From assembly GCA_029961745.1 (NCBI GenBank), contig CP124680.1, forward strand, positions 2,170,001 through 2,234,000: 64,000 nt of DNA, given 5' to 3'. The position numbers and the translations under genes are program-made. Positions 1 through 8,760 of the stretch are shown here, in pieces (the stretch's first letter is position 1; the number at the start of each line of letters is the position of its first letter). The DNA comes from Nocardioides sp. L-11A. GTDB taxonomy: Bacteria; Actinomycetota; Actinomycetes; Propionibacteriales; Nocardioidaceae. The notes under the pieces were generated by a model. It saw nothing but the letters and a program-made list of their open reading frames with translations, was not told the DNA's origin and searched no databases.

Positions 1-498
1 GACCGGTCGGGTCGCGTCCTCGGCGGCGGTGACCGCGGCGCGTACGGTCGCCTCCTCGGCGCTGCTCAGCGCGCCGGCCGCGAGCACCCGGTCGAGCAGC
101 AGCCGGCCCTCGGCGAACATCAGCTCCACGTCGATGCCCGCGCGGATCTTGATGCCCGCGGCGTGCTCCCAGGTCGCGATGGGATCCGACCACGCCTGGA
201 TCTCGAAGGTCCACGGGCCCTCGGCGTCGGCGCACACCCACGCCTCGTGCCGGTCGACGGTGAACCGGTCACGGGCGGGCAGCGGCCGCATCCGCACCGG
301 CGGTCGTCGTACGCCGTCGGGGCCGGTCAGCACCACCTCCGCGCCGAGGCGGTCATGCCCCTCGCGGAACACGGTCGCCCGGACCGGGAAGGGCTCGCCC
401 AGGGCGGCCTTGACGGGCAGGCGGGGGCTCTCGGTGGGGTGGGTGGTTCCGGCCTCGAGGACCGGCTCGACGTCGATCACGGGGATGCGTCCGACCAT
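1..498 (-). CDS. glgE: Alpha-1,4-glucan:maltose-1-phosphate maltosyltransferase GlgE, N-terminal part (runs off the window)
   Basis: Reading the minus strand from an ATG at 498 gives 166 open codons to the window edge. The start, MVGRIPVIDVEPV, and the later stretch FPVRATVFREGHD match the N-terminal beta-sandwich domain (DUF3416) of GlgE. GlgE transfers maltosyl units from maltose-1-phosphate to alpha-glucan in the cytoplasm. The catalytic GH13 domain lies outside the window. The start sits 35 bp from the moeA stop on the same strand, so moeA and glgE may be co-transcribed. The nearby glgP and glgX support a glycogen/alpha-glucan context. Identification rests on family memory of the N-terminal motif only. 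Confidence 0.85.
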   Translation of the reverse strand, partial: MVGRIPVIDVEPVLEAGTTHPTESPRLPVKAALGEPFPVRATVFREGHDRLGAEVVLTGPDGVRRPPVRMRPLPARDRFTVDRHEAWVCADAEGPWTFEIQAWSDPIATWEHAAGIKIRAGIDVELMFAEGRLLLDRVLAAGALSSAEEATVRAAVTAAEDATRPV

Positions 499-532
499 GG
501 CTCGAACCTATCGAGTCACCGATGGGTCGCGT

Positions 533-1774
533 CTAGTCGGACGCCAGGTCCCAGACCTCGACCGGGTCGCCGGCGGCGAGCGGTGCGCCGTCGGCAGGGA
601 GGTCGATCAGCGCGTCGGCACCGGCGAACCAGCCCAGGAAGCCCGAGCCCGGGGGCCCCCACGGCTCGACCGTTCCCGCGGCCCGGTCGAGGCGGGCGCG
701 GCGCAGCTGGCGCTTGCCGCGCAGCGGCTGCAACGGCTCGGTGAGCGTGGCGCGGACCACGGCGCGCTGCGGCCGCGGGTGCCCGCATGCGAGCCGCAAC
801 GCAGGCCGGACGAAGACCTCCCACGAGGTGAGCGCGCTGACCGGGTTGCCGGGCAGGCAGACGACGGGCGTGCCGCCGACGAGGCCGGAGCCCTGGGGCA
901 TGCCGGGCTGCATCGCGACCTTCACGAACTCGATCCCGCGCGGTCCCAGGCCGTCCTTGACGACCTCGTACGCGCCGGCGCTGACGCCGCCGGAGGTGAT
1001 CACGAGGTCGACGTCGCCGGTCGCCAGCTCGCCGTCGAGGAGCGCGAGGAAGGTCGGGACGTCGTCCTCCACCCAGAGCTTGCGCACCGCGACGCCGCCG
1101 GCCTCCTCGACCGCCGCGGCGAGCAGCGCACCGTTGGCGTCGCGGATCTGACCCGAGCCGGGTGCGGGGTCCTCGGCCAGCTCGGAGCCGGTCGACACGA
1201 CGAGCACGCGGGGCCGGCGCCGGACGACGACCTCCCGGACGCCGAAGGCGGCGAGTACGCCGAGCTGGGCGGGGCCGAGCGTCGTACCCGGCGCCAGCAC
1301 CTCCGTCCCGGCGGCGACGTCGGAGCCGGCGGTGCGCACGAAGCTGCCGACGGGCCGCGCCTCACGGATCTCGACGGTCTCCGTGCCACCGTCGGTCGCC
1401 TCCACCTCGACCACCGCGTCGGCACCGGCCGGGACGGCGGCGCCGGTCATGATCCGGCGGACCTGCCCCGGCGCGAGCTCGCCCACCGGCGCCCCGGCGG
1501 GGATGTCCTCGCCGACCGGCAGGCGGACCGGGGTGTCCGGGGTGGCCCCCGCGACCTCGGCGGCGCGCACGGCGTACCCGTCCATGCCGGAGTTGTCGAA
1601 GGCCGGCAGCGGCTCGGGCGCCGTGACCGGCTCGCCGAGCACCCGCCCGCGTGCCCGGTCGAGCGGCACCGGCTCGGTGGGCCAGGGCCGGTCCGGGCCG
1701 TGTCCCGCGGCGAGGAGGGCGGCGACGTGACGCTGATGCTCGGGGACCGGGCGCAGGGGGGCTGGCGTGCTCAT
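533..1774 (-). CDS. moeA: Molybdopterin molybdenumtransferase MoeA
   Basis: The 413-residue protein matches the MoeA length of about 400-410. MoeA inserts molybdate into adenylylated molybdopterin in the last step of molybdenum cofactor synthesis. Visible signatures are DNSGMDGYAVRA near residue 60, the gephyrin-type block with ITSGGVSAGAYEVVKDGL, and LPGNPVSALTSWEVFVRPAL. An open frame extends upstream to 1969 but carries low-complexity RGPDHGPD repeats. The ATG at 1774 is preferred because the family N-terminus (PVPEHQRHVAAL) starts there. A TAGGCT -10-like box sits about 7 nt upstream, suggesting a leaderless transcript. No other cofactor genes lie nearby. Confidence 0.93.
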   Translation of the reverse strand: MSTPAPLRPVPEHQRHVAALLAAGHGPDRPWPTEPVPLDRARGRVLGEPVTAPEPLPAFDNSGMDGYAVRAAEVAGATPDTPVRLPVGEDIPAGAPVGELAPGQVRRIMTGAAVPAGADAVVEVEATDGGTETVEIREARPVGSFVRTAGSDVAAGTEVLAPGTTLGPAQLGVLAAFGVREVVVRRRPRVLVVSTGSELAEDPAPGSGQIRDANGALLAAAVEEAGGVAVRKLWVEDDVPTFLALLDGELATGDVDLVITSGGVSAGAYEVVKDGLGPRGIEFVKVAMQPGMPQGSGLVGGTPVVCLPGNPVSALTSWEVFVRPALRLACGHPRPQRAVVRATLTEPLQPLRGKRQLRRARLDRAAGTVEPWGPPGSGFLGWFAGADALIDLPADGAPLAAGDPVEVWDLASD

Positions 1775-1897
1775 CCCCGCCAGCCTAGGCCCCGATCGAC
1801 GACGGGCAGGGCGGCCCCCATGACTCCACCCCGCCCGTCTGTACCGGCACAACGGAGATGGGACGCCCGGCGTTACGCGCAACCGCGGGTCGCGTCT

Positions 1898-1945
1898 ATC
1901 GGGTCCGTGATCGGGTCCGTGATCGGGTCCGCGATCGGGCTCGGG
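1898..1945. repeat. Short 12-bp tandem repeat upstream of glgP
   Basis: Four consecutive 12-bp units based on ATCGGGTCCGTG lie between the divergent moeA and glgP starts. The last two units diverge (ATCGGGTCCGCG, ATCGGGCTCGGG). The array is just upstream of the glgP promoter and could vary in copy number. No function can be read from it. Confidence 0.8.
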
Positions 1946-1956
1946 ACGGCGCGCTC

Positions 1957-1986
1957 TTGGATCGTTCAAGTCCGATTGGCTAACGT
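1957..1986 (+). promoter_or_regulatory. Predicted glgP promoter giving a leaderless mRNA
   Basis: A -35 box TTGGAT (1957-1962) and a -10 box TAACGT (1981-1986) are separated by 18 bp. The expected transcription start, 6-7 nt after the -10 box, falls on the glgP ATG at 1993. No Shine-Dalgarno sequence is present. Confidence 0.6.
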
Positions 1987-1992
1987 CGGTCC

Positions 1993-4578
1993 ATGCGTGC
2001 GATCCGGAGGTTCACGGTCCGCCCCGTCCTGCCCGACGCGCTCGCCTCGCTGGGCGAGCTCGCGGCCAACCTGCGCTGGTCGTGGCACCCGCCGACGCAG
2101 GCCCTCTTCGAGACGGTGGATGCCGAGCTGTGGCAGGAGGTCGGGCGCGACCCCCTGCGACTGCTGGGCGAGGTGAGCGCCGAGCGGTGGGCCGAGCTGG
2201 TGGCTGACGACGCCTACGTGCGACGGGTGGCCGAGGTGCGGGCCGACCTGGCGTCGTACCTCGCGCAGGACCGGTGGTACCAGCGGGCCCGGGCCGCGGA
2301 CCCGGACGGCACCTGGCCTCGCTCGGTCGCCTACTTCTCGCCGGAGTACGGCATCACGGCCGTGCTGCCGCAGTACTCCGGCGGCCTCGGCATCCTCGCC
2401 GGCGACCACCTCAAGGCCGCCAGCGACCTGGGTGTGCCGATCGTCGGCGTCGGGCTGCTCTACCGTCACGGCTACTTCAAGCAGGCGCTCTCCCGCGACG
2501 GCTGGCAGCAGGAGAGCTACCCGGTCCTCGACCCCGGCGGCCTGCCGCTCTCGCTCCTCCACGAGCACGACGGCAGCCGGACGACGATCGCGATCCGGAT
2601 GCCCGACGGCCCGGACCTCCTGGCCCGGGTCTTCGTGGCCAGCGTCGGCCGGGTGCCGCTGCTGCTGCTCGACACCGACGTCGAGGAGAACCCGGAGGCC
2701 TACCGGCTCGTCACCGACCGGCTGTACGGCGGCAACACCGAGCACCGCCTGCGTCAGGAACTGCTGCTGGGCGTCGGCGGCGTGCGGGCGCTGCGGGCCT
2801 TCTCCCGGATCACCGGGGCGCCCGAGCCCGAGGTCTTCCACACCAACGAGGGCCACGCGGGCTTCCTCGGGGTGGAGCGGATCCGCGAGCTGACGGCCGA
2901 CGGCGACCTCGACTTCGCCGCTGCGCTCGAGGCCGGCCGCGCGTCGACCGTCTTCACCACCCACACCCCGGTGCCCGCCGGCATCGACCGGTTCCCGCGC
3001 ACCCTGGTCGAGCAGTACCTCGGCGAGCACGGCGCCACGCCCGGCGTACCCGTCGACCAGGTGCTCGCCCTGGGCGCCGAGGACTACGCCGGCGGCGACC
3101 CCGGCGTGTTCAACATGGCGGTCATGGGCTTCCGCCTGGCCCAGCGGGCCAACGGGGTCTCGCAGCTGCACGGCCACGTCAGCCGCGGCATGTTCAACGG
3201 ACTGTGGCCGGCCTTCGACGAGGCCGAGGTGCCGATCACCTCGATCACCAACGGCGTGCACGCGCCCACCTGGGTCGCGCCCGAGGTCGCGGCGCTCGCC
3301 GAGGCGCAGGGCGCCGACTACGACGGCGACGACGCCGCCGCGTTCTGGGCGGCCTTCGACAAGGTGCCCGGCGTCGACGTGTGGCGCACCAAGCGCCGGC
3401 TGCGCGAGCGGCTCGTCGACGACGCCCGCCGCCGGCTGCGCAGGTCGTGGGAGAAGCGCGGTGCCTCGTCCGCCGAGCTCGGTTGGATCGACGACGCCCT
3501 CGACCCCGACGTGCTGACCATCGGGTTCGCCCGGCGGGTGCCGTCGTACAAGCGACTCACGCTGATGCTGCGCGACCCCGGCCGGCTCAGGGCGCTGCTG
3601 CTGCATCCCGAGCGGCCGGTGCAGCTGGTGGTCGCCGGCAAGGCCCATCCCGCCGACGACGGTGGCAAGCGGCTGATCCAGGAGCTGGTCCGCTTCGCCG
3701 ACGCCGAGGACGTGCGGCACCGGATCGTCTTCCTGCCCAACTACGACATCGCCCTCGCCCAGCCGCTCTACCCGGGTTGCGACGTGTGGCTCAACAACCC
3801 GCTGCGACCCTACGAGGCCTGCGGCACGTCCGGGATGAAGGCGGCGCTCAACGGCGGCCTGAACCTGTCGATCCTCGACGGCTGGTGGGACGAGTGGTAC
3901 GAGCCGGAGTTCGGCTGGCCGATCCCGTCCGCCGACGGCCTGGAGGACTACTCCGACCAGCGCGACGACCTCGAGGCCGCCGCCCTCTACGACCTCATCG
4001 AGAACGGGGTCGCGCCCCGGTTCTACGACCACGACCACGAGGGCGTGCCCGCCGGCTGGGTCGAGATGCTGCGCGCCACCTGGGCCAACCTCGGCCCCAA
4101 GGTGCTCGCCACCCGGATGGTCCGCGACTACGTCGAGCGGCTCTACGGCCCGGCCGCGGCCAACTCCCGGGCGCTGGCCGCCGTCGAGAACGGCGCCCGC
4201 GACCTGGCCGCCTGGAAGGCCCGGGTCCGTGGCGCCTGGGGCGGCGTCCGCGTCGAGCACGTCGAGGCCGAGGGCATCGGCGACGTCGCCGAGGTCGGCG
4301 CCGTCCTCCACGTCCGCTCGTACGTCGCGCTCGGCGAGCTCTCCCCGCACGACGTCGAGGTGCAGCTGGTCCACGGCCGGGTCGACGCCGAGGACGACAT
4401 CGTCGCCGCCTCCGCCGTCCCCCTGTCGTTGGTGGAGTCGTACGACGGCGGGCGGCACCGCTTCGACGGCGAGGTCGCGCTCGGCCGCTCTGGCCCGTTC
4501 GGCTACACCGTCCGGGTGCTGCCCGCGAACCCGCTGCTGGTCGCCCCCGCCGAGCTGGGGGTCGTCGCCCTGGCCTGA
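1993..4578 (+). CDS. glgP: Alpha-glucan phosphorylase (GlgP, DUF3417 type)
   Basis: The 861-residue cytoplasmic enzyme releases glucose-1-phosphate from alpha-1,4-glucans using PLP. The N-terminal about 110 residues (SLGELAANLRWSWHPPTQ) are the DUF3417 extension typical of actinobacterial and archaeal-type phosphorylases. It is followed by the phosphorylase core with YSGGLGILAGDHLKAASDLG and the PLP region YEACGTSGMKAALNGG. The length fits this subfamily. The ATG at 1993 has a strong promoter placed for leaderless translation. glgE lies upstream on the other strand and glgX is 8 kb downstream, so the three glucan genes are in one region but not one operon. Confidence 0.94.
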   Translation: MRAIRRFTVRPVLPDALASLGELAANLRWSWHPPTQALFETVDAELWQEVGRDPLRLLGEVSAERWAELVADDAYVRRVAEVRADLASYLAQDRWYQRARAADPDGTWPRSVAYFSPEYGITAVLPQYSGGLGILAGDHLKAASDLGVPIVGVGLLYRHGYFKQALSRDGWQQESYPVLDPGGLPLSLLHEHDGSRTTIAIRMPDGPDLLARVFVASVGRVPLLLLDTDVEENPEAYRLVTDRLYGGNTEHRLRQELLLGVGGVRALRAFSRITGAPEPEVFHTNEGHAGFLGVERIRELTADGDLDFAAALEAGRASTVFTTHTPVPAGIDRFPRTLVEQYLGEHGATPGVPVDQVLALGAEDYAGGDPGVFNMAVMGFRLAQRANGVSQLHGHVSRGMFNGLWPAFDEAEVPITSITNGVHAPTWVAPEVAALAEAQGADYDGDDAAAFWAAFDKVPGVDVWRTKRRLRERLVDDARRRLRRSWEKRGASSAELGWIDDALDPDVLTIGFARRVPSYKRLTLMLRDPGRLRALLLHPERPVQLVVAGKAHPADDGGKRLIQELVRFADAEDVRHRIVFLPNYDIALAQPLYPGCDVWLNNPLRPYEACGTSGMKAALNGGLNLSILDGWWDEWYEPEFGWPIPSADGLEDYSDQRDDLEAAALYDLIENGVAPRFYDHDHEGVPAGWVEMLRATWANLGPKVLATRMVRDYVERLYGPAAANSRALAAVENGARDLAAWKARVRGAWGGVRVEHVEAEGIGDVAEVGAVLHVRSYVALGELSPHDVEVQLVHGRVDAEDDIVAASAVPLSLVESYDGGRHRFDGEVALGRSGPFGYTVRVLPANPLLVAPAELGVVALA

Positions 4579-4609
4579 CCGACCCGTCGCATCTGAACCT
4601 CTGAGAGCC

Positions 4610-4643
4610 ACCGACCCGTCGCGTTCAAACGCGACGGGTCGGT
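4610..4643 (+). terminator. Perfect hairpin after glgP
   Basis: A 16-bp perfect stem (ACCGACCCGTCGCGTT with its reverse complement) has a CA centre and starts 31 nt after the glgP stop. There is no T tract, as is common in high-GC actinobacteria. A further ACCGACCCGTCGC copy at 4578-4590 overlaps the stop codon. Confidence 0.7.
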
Positions 4644-4764
4644 GCGTTCTCGACCGGCCCCCGGCCTGTGTTTCGGCTCGGTGACTTTTCCTCGACGGGC
4701 GTCGACGACTTGCCGCCAGGGGGTTCCGCTGCACGGCGCCGAGGTCTATGGTCCAGATCACATC

Positions 4765-4800
4765 GTGCGCATATCGCACAGGTGTTTCGCATAGTGAAAC
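4765..4800 (+). promoter_or_regulatory. Two tandem palindromes, probable IclR-family operator
   Basis: GTGCG-CATAT-CGCAC (4765-4779) and GTTTC-GCATAGT-GAAAC (4784-4800) lie directly before the ATG at 4814. Their centres are 20 bp apart, about two helical turns. IclR-family regulators commonly bind such TTTCGCA-type palindromes, and the regulator gene is the second gene of this operon. This suggests autoregulation, which is an inference. Confidence 0.55.
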
Positions 4801-4813
4801 GAGGGCCAGATTC

Positions 4814-5287
4814 ATGACGCTGATCGACATCGAGTTCACGGGCCAGGGCAAGACCTTCCAGGCCGCGCTGCTCGACGAGTCCGCACCGAAGACGTGCACG
4901 GCGATCCGGACGATGCTGGGGGAGACCGTCACCGGCGCGAGCTACCACTCGATCTACTCCGGCCAGGAGTTCTACGTGTACTGCCCGCCGGTCGACATCC
5001 CGCTGGAGAACCATGTGGTGTGGCCCAAGCGCGGCCAGATCGTCTACTACTACTTCCCCGAGAACCTGTACGCCGGGATGCACGTCCACCAGGACCGGAT
5101 CCAGGGGGACGGTGCCGAGATCGCGCTCTGGTACGGCCACGGCGACCTGCGGATCGTCACCGAGACCGGCATCCGCGGGAACCTCTTCGCCGAGGTGCTC
5201 CCCGAGCAGCTCGACGACTTCTACGCGGCCGGCGACCACATCCTGGCCCACGGTCGCGAGGACATCGTGATCCGGATGGCGGGCTGA
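4814..5287 (+). CDS. DUF3830 family protein (cyclophilin-like fold)
   Basis: The 157-residue protein resembles the DUF3830 family: an N-terminal LIDIEFTGQGKTFQAALLDESAPKT and then EFYVYCPP and MHVHQDRIQGD. DUF3830 proteins are small beta-rich cyclophilin-like proteins of uncertain biochemical role, often encoded with IclR/GntR regulators and amino-acid or amidase catabolic genes. The frame is open further upstream, but the ATG at 4814 follows the paired operators and a weak GAGGGCC ribosome-binding site and begins the conserved domain. It heads a tightly spaced set; the IclR gene starts 4 nt after its stop. No catalytic residue can be assigned. Confidence 0.75.
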   Translation: MTLIDIEFTGQGKTFQAALLDESAPKTCTAIRTMLGETVTGASYHSIYSGQEFYVYCPPVDIPLENHVVWPKRGQIVYYYFPENLYAGMHVHQDRIQGDGAEIALWYGHGDLRIVTETGIRGNLFAEVLPEQLDDFYAAGDHILAHGREDIVIRMAG

Positions 5288-5291
5288 CCCG

Positions 5292-6083
5292 ATGCCGCGC
5301 TACGAGGTCGAGGGCGTCCAGAAGGCGATCTCGCTGTTGCGCGCCCTCGCCCGGGCCGACCGGCCGCTGGGTGCCTCGGACCTCGGCCGGGAGCTCGGGC
5401 TCGGGAGGTCGACGGTCTTCCGGCTGCTCTACACCCTCCAGCTCGACGGCATGGTCCGCCAGGACGAGGAGACCAAGAAGTACCGCCTCGGCCCCGACCT
5501 CGCCGCCCTCGGCCGGGCCGCCAGCGACGACTTCGACCTGCGTCGCGAGGCGCGGCCGGCGATGGAGAAGCTGGCCGCGACGGTCAACCTGCCGGTCTTC
5601 CTCAACGTCCCCGGCGCGGCCGACGTCATCTGCCTCGAGCACGTCGCGAGCCTCAACGTCGTGGAGTTGTACGGCCGCGCCGGCTCGACGCTGCCCTACC
5701 ACGCCTGCCCGTCCGGCTACGTGCTCCTGGCCTTCGGTCCGCCCGAGCGCCTGGAGCAGGTGCTCGAAGGACCGCTGACCCGGCATGCTTCGGCCACGCC
5801 GGACGCAGACCGGCTGCGCACCCTCGTCGAGGAGGTACGCCGTACCGGCGTCGCCTACGGCCGCGACGACCTCGACGAGGGCGTCTCCTCCCTGGCGGTC
5901 CCGCTCGTCGACAGCCATGGTCACCCGCTGGCGTCCCTCGGCCTCGCCGGCTTCTCGGTCGCCTTCGACGACCGGCTCGACGAGCTGACCGAGCACCTGC
6001 GGGCCGCCGCCGCACAGATCTCGGAGCACCCCCACCCAGCAGTTGGACAAGGTCAACCGACACCACCTGGAGATCCGCAATGA
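5292..6083 (+). CDS. IclR family transcriptional regulator
   Basis: The 263-residue protein has the IclR layout. A winged HTH occupies residues 1-65 (VEGVQKAISLLRALARADRP, then LGRSTVFRLLYTLQLDGMV), and a C-terminal effector-binding domain contains LPYHACPSGYVLLAFGPPE and VSSLAVPLVDSHGHPLASLG. It probably represses or activates its own operon through the palindromes at 4765-4800. Its stop overlaps the next start by 4 nt (ATGA), which ties it to the transporter genes. The inducer is unknown. A product or substrate of the downstream lyase/E1 pair is the natural candidate. Confidence 0.9.
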   Translation: MPRYEVEGVQKAISLLRALARADRPLGASDLGRELGLGRSTVFRLLYTLQLDGMVRQDEETKKYRLGPDLAALGRAASDDFDLRREARPAMEKLAATVNLPVFLNVPGAADVICLEHVASLNVVELYGRAGSTLPYHACPSGYVLLAFGPPERLEQVLEGPLTRHASATPDADRLRTLVEEVRRTGVAYGRDDLDEGVSSLAVPLVDSHGHPLASLGLAGFSVAFDDRLDELTEHLRAAAAQISEHPHPAVGQGQPTPPGDPQ

Positions 6084-6964
6084 ACCGAAGCCGCACCCGT
6101 CTCCCCGCCGTCCTCGCCGTCGTCTCGCTGCTCGCCCTCGCGAGCGCCTGCGGCTCCTCCGACGCCCAGCAGGACGAACCCGATCCGTCCGCGGTGGTCG
6201 CCGCACTGCGCGACAAGCTGCCGGACGCGGTGCAGAAGTCGAACAAGCTGAAGGTGGCCACCTCGATCTACCCGCCCGTCGACTTCTACGAGAAGGACGG
6301 CAAGACGCTCACCGGGTTCGACCACGACCTGATGGAGGAGGTCGCGAAGCGGCTCGGCGTCACCATCGACTGGAACGTCATCGACTTCGCCGCCATCATC
6401 CCGGGCATCCAGTCCAAGCAGTACGACTTCGCCACCGACCTCAACGACACCGCCGAGCGCGAGGAGATGGTCGACTTCGTCACCCAGTTCCGCGACGGCA
6501 CCTCGATCCTGGTGGAGAAGGGCAACCCGGAGAGGCTCAGCGACCTCGACAGCCTGTGCGGGAAGACGGTCGCGGTCACCAAGGGCAGCACCCAGATCGC
6601 CCTGGTGAAGACCCAGAACGCCAGCTGCTCGGAGCCGATCGAGATGCTCCAGCTGCCCGACGACCCCGACGCGATGCTCGCGATGCGCAACGGCCGTGCC
6701 GATGCCTACCTCGTCAACACCCTGGCCGGCTCCTACGCGGTCAACACGGCGGGCCAGGACGGCTTCGAGATCCTCGAGGGCGTCTACGACGAGGTCTTCG
6801 CCGGCCTGGCGTTCCCGAAGTCGTCGACCGAGCTGCGCGACGCGATCCAGGCAGCCCTCCAGTCGCTCATCGACGACGGCACCTACGGCGAGGTGATGGG
6901 CGAGTACGGCCTGGACAACAACGTGATCGACAAGAGCGTGGTCAATGCCGTCGGCAGCCAGTGA
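6080..6964 (+). CDS. ABC transporter substrate-binding lipoprotein, polar amino-acid type
   Basis: The 294-residue protein starts with a lipoprotein signal peptide (MNRSRTRLPAVLAV..., lipobox ending ASAC at about residue 24). An SBP_bac_3 domain follows: LKVATSIYPPVDFYEKDG, TGFDHDLMEEVAKRLG and LCGKTVAVTKGSTQ. It should capture a small amino-acid-like ligand outside the membrane and deliver it to the adjacent permease and ATPase. The start overlaps the iclR stop by ATGA, and the permease begins 2 nt after its stop. The ligand cannot be read from sequence. Confidence 0.9.
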   Translation: MNRSRTRLPAVLAVVSLLALASACGSSDAQQDEPDPSAVVAALRDKLPDAVQKSNKLKVATSIYPPVDFYEKDGKTLTGFDHDLMEEVAKRLGVTIDWNVIDFAAIIPGIQSKQYDFATDLNDTAEREEMVDFVTQFRDGTSILVEKGNPERLSDLDSLCGKTVAVTKGSTQIALVKTQNASCSEPIEMLQLPDDPDAMLAMRNGRADAYLVNTLAGSYAVNTAGQDGFEILEGVYDEVFAGLAFPKSSTELRDAIQAALQSLIDDGTYGEVMGEYGLDNNVIDKSVVNAVGSQ

Positions 6965-6965
6965 C

Positions 6966-7925
6966 ATGACCATCCCGACAGCCGCCACCGGTACGCCGGC
7001 CGGCGACCCGGGTCGCACCGCAGGAGCCGGCGAGGCCGAGGCGATCCGCGCGGTTCCGGTACGCCATCCCGGCCGGATGGCGGCCGGCGCCGTGCTGGTG
7101 CTCCTGCTCGTCTGGCTGGCGGTCACGGTCGCGGGCAACGAGGAGTTCGACTTCGGGGTGATCCCCGACTACCTCTTCGACCCGGTGATCCTGGACGGCG
7201 TCCGGCTGACCCTGGTCCTCACCGTGGTGTCCATGGCCCTGGGCCTGGTGATCGGCGTGGTCGCGGCCATCGGCCGGCTCTCCGACAACCCGGTGCTGCG
7301 CTGGACCGCGGGCGCCTACATCTGGCTGTTCCGGGGCACCCCGGTCCTGGTCCAGCTGGTGTTCTGGTTCAACATCGGCATCGTCTTCCCGACCCTGGGC
7401 GTCACGATCCCGTTCACCGACGTCAGCCTCTTCTCGGTCGAGTCGAACACCGTGGTCACCCCGCTCAACGCGGCGATCCTCGGACTGGCCCTGAACTCGG
7501 GTGCGTATATCGCCGAGATCGTCCGCGCTGGCATCACCTCGGTCAGCCGGGGGCAGGTCGAGGCGGCGGCCGCGCTCGGGCTGGAGCCGCGCCGGACCAT
7601 GCGGCGCATCGTCCTCCCGCAGGCGATCCCGGTCGCCGTACCGCCGCTGGGCAATGAGTTCGTCAGCATGCTCAAGTACTCGGCCCTGGCCAGTGTGATC
7701 GCGGTCCAGGAGCTCCTCGGGTCGGTGGAGACGATCTACTCCGTCAACCTGCGCACACTCGAGCTCCTCGTCGTCGCGAGCATCTGGTACCTCGCGCTGA
7801 CCACGCTGTTCTCCTTCCTGCAGTCCCTGCTCGAGCGGCGCCTCGGCCGCGGCCGCAGCGGCATCGCGACCGTGCGCGCCCGGCGTGCCCGAACGCCGCG
7901 GCGAGTGCGGAGGGCGGTCGCATGA
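6966..7925 (+). CDS. Amino-acid ABC transporter permease (HisM/GlnP type)
   Basis: The 319-residue integral membrane protein has a cytoplasmic N-terminus of about 40 residues, a first helix at MAAGAVLVLLLVWLAVTVAG, and a BPD_transp_1 domain. The EAA-type loop reads EAAAALGLEPRRTMRRIVLPQA. This is the His/Glu/Gln-type transporter family. The ATG at 6966 (TGACATG context) is preferred over an in-frame start 21 nt upstream that lies inside the previous gene. The stop overlaps the ATPase start by 4 nt, so the importer genes are translationally coupled. It is the only permease, so it presumably works as a homodimer. Confidence 0.9.
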   Translation: MTIPTAATGTPAGDPGRTAGAGEAEAIRAVPVRHPGRMAAGAVLVLLLVWLAVTVAGNEEFDFGVIPDYLFDPVILDGVRLTLVLTVVSMALGLVIGVVAAIGRLSDNPVLRWTAGAYIWLFRGTPVLVQLVFWFNIGIVFPTLGVTIPFTDVSLFSVESNTVVTPLNAAILGLALNSGAYIAEIVRAGITSVSRGQVEAAAALGLEPRRTMRRIVLPQAIPVAVPPLGNEFVSMLKYSALASVIAVQELLGSVETIYSVNLRTLELLVVASIWYLALTTLFSFLQSLLERRLGRGRSGIATVRARRARTPRRVRRAVA

Positions 7926-8716
7926 GCGCCGCGACCGCCACCGTGCCGACGACTCCCGTGGCGGCCGTCTCGGCGCACGCGATCCGCAAGAGCTACGGCA
8001 GCAACGAGGTGCTGCGCGGCATCGACCTCGAGGTCGCGCCCGGCCAGGTGCAGGTCATCGTCGGCCCGTCGGGCAGCGGCAAGTCGACCTTCCTGCGCTG
8101 CATCAACCACCTGGAGCGCATCGACAGCGGACGCCTGTACGTCGACGGCGATCTCGTCGGCTACCGCGAGCACCGCGGCCGGCTGCACGAGCTGCGCCCG
8201 CACGAGGTCGCCCGCCAGCGGGCCCGCACCGGCATGGTGTTCCAGCACTTCAACCTGTTCGCGCACATGACCGTCACCCAGAACATCGTCGAGGCGCCCC
8301 GGCACCTGCGCGGGCTGGCGAAGCGCGATGCCGTCGAGCTCGCCCACGGCCTCCTGCAGCAGGTCGGCCTCGGCGACAAGGCCGACGCCTACCCGGCCGA
8401 GCTGTCCGGCGGCCAGCAGCAGCGCGTCGCCATCGCCCGTGCCTTGGCGATGGAGCCACGGCTGATGCTCTTCGACGAACCGACCAGCGCGCTCGACCCC
8501 GAGCTGGTCGGCGACGTCCTCGACGTCATGCGCGGCCTCGCCGAGCGGGGCATGACCATGGTCGTGGTCACCCACGAGATGGGATTCGCCCGCGACGTCG
8601 GCGACGCGCTCGTCGTGATGGCCGACGGCCAGGTCATCGAGCAGGGACCGCCGCGCGACGTGCTGGCGAACCCGGCCACCGAGCGCGCCGCCAAGTTCCT
8701 CGCCCGGGTCCACTGA
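7922..8716 (+). CDS. Amino-acid ABC transporter ATP-binding protein (GlnQ/HisP type)
   Basis: The 264-residue ATPase shows Walker A GPSGSGKST, the Q-loop region GMVFQHFNLFAHMTV, signature LSGGQQQRVAIARALAM, Walker B LMLFDEPTSALDP and the switch histidine in VVTHEMGFARDV. These are typical of polar-amino-acid importers. An extra segment VGYREHRGRLHELRPHEVARQ between Walker A and the Q-loop is typical of the GlnQ/HisP group. It is coupled to the permease by an ATGA overlap. The gap of 44 nt to the next gene contains no strong terminator, so the lyase gene may be in the same transcript. Confidence 0.92.
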   Translation: MSAATATVPTTPVAAVSAHAIRKSYGSNEVLRGIDLEVAPGQVQVIVGPSGSGKSTFLRCINHLERIDSGRLYVDGDLVGYREHRGRLHELRPHEVARQRARTGMVFQHFNLFAHMTVTQNIVEAPRHLRGLAKRDAVELAHGLLQQVGLGDKADAYPAELSGGQQQRVAIARALAMEPRLMLFDEPTSALDPELVGDVLDVMRGLAERGMTMVVVTHEMGFARDVGDALVVMADGQVIEQGPPRDVLANPATERAAKFLARVH

Positions 8717-8760
8717 CCCGGCGTCTCCGCACCCCACCCACGCTAGGAAGTAGTCACTCC

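Noticed and set aside
29..2176. 715-codon open frame on the plus strand over moeA and the glgE start
   Set aside because: Arginine/proline-rich translation without domains. The minus strand carries clear GlgE and MoeA motifs, so it is a high-GC shadow.
1966..4932. 988-codon open frame opposite glgP
   Set aside because: Low-complexity Val/Gly/Asp-rich antisense of the phosphorylase, with no recognisable domain.
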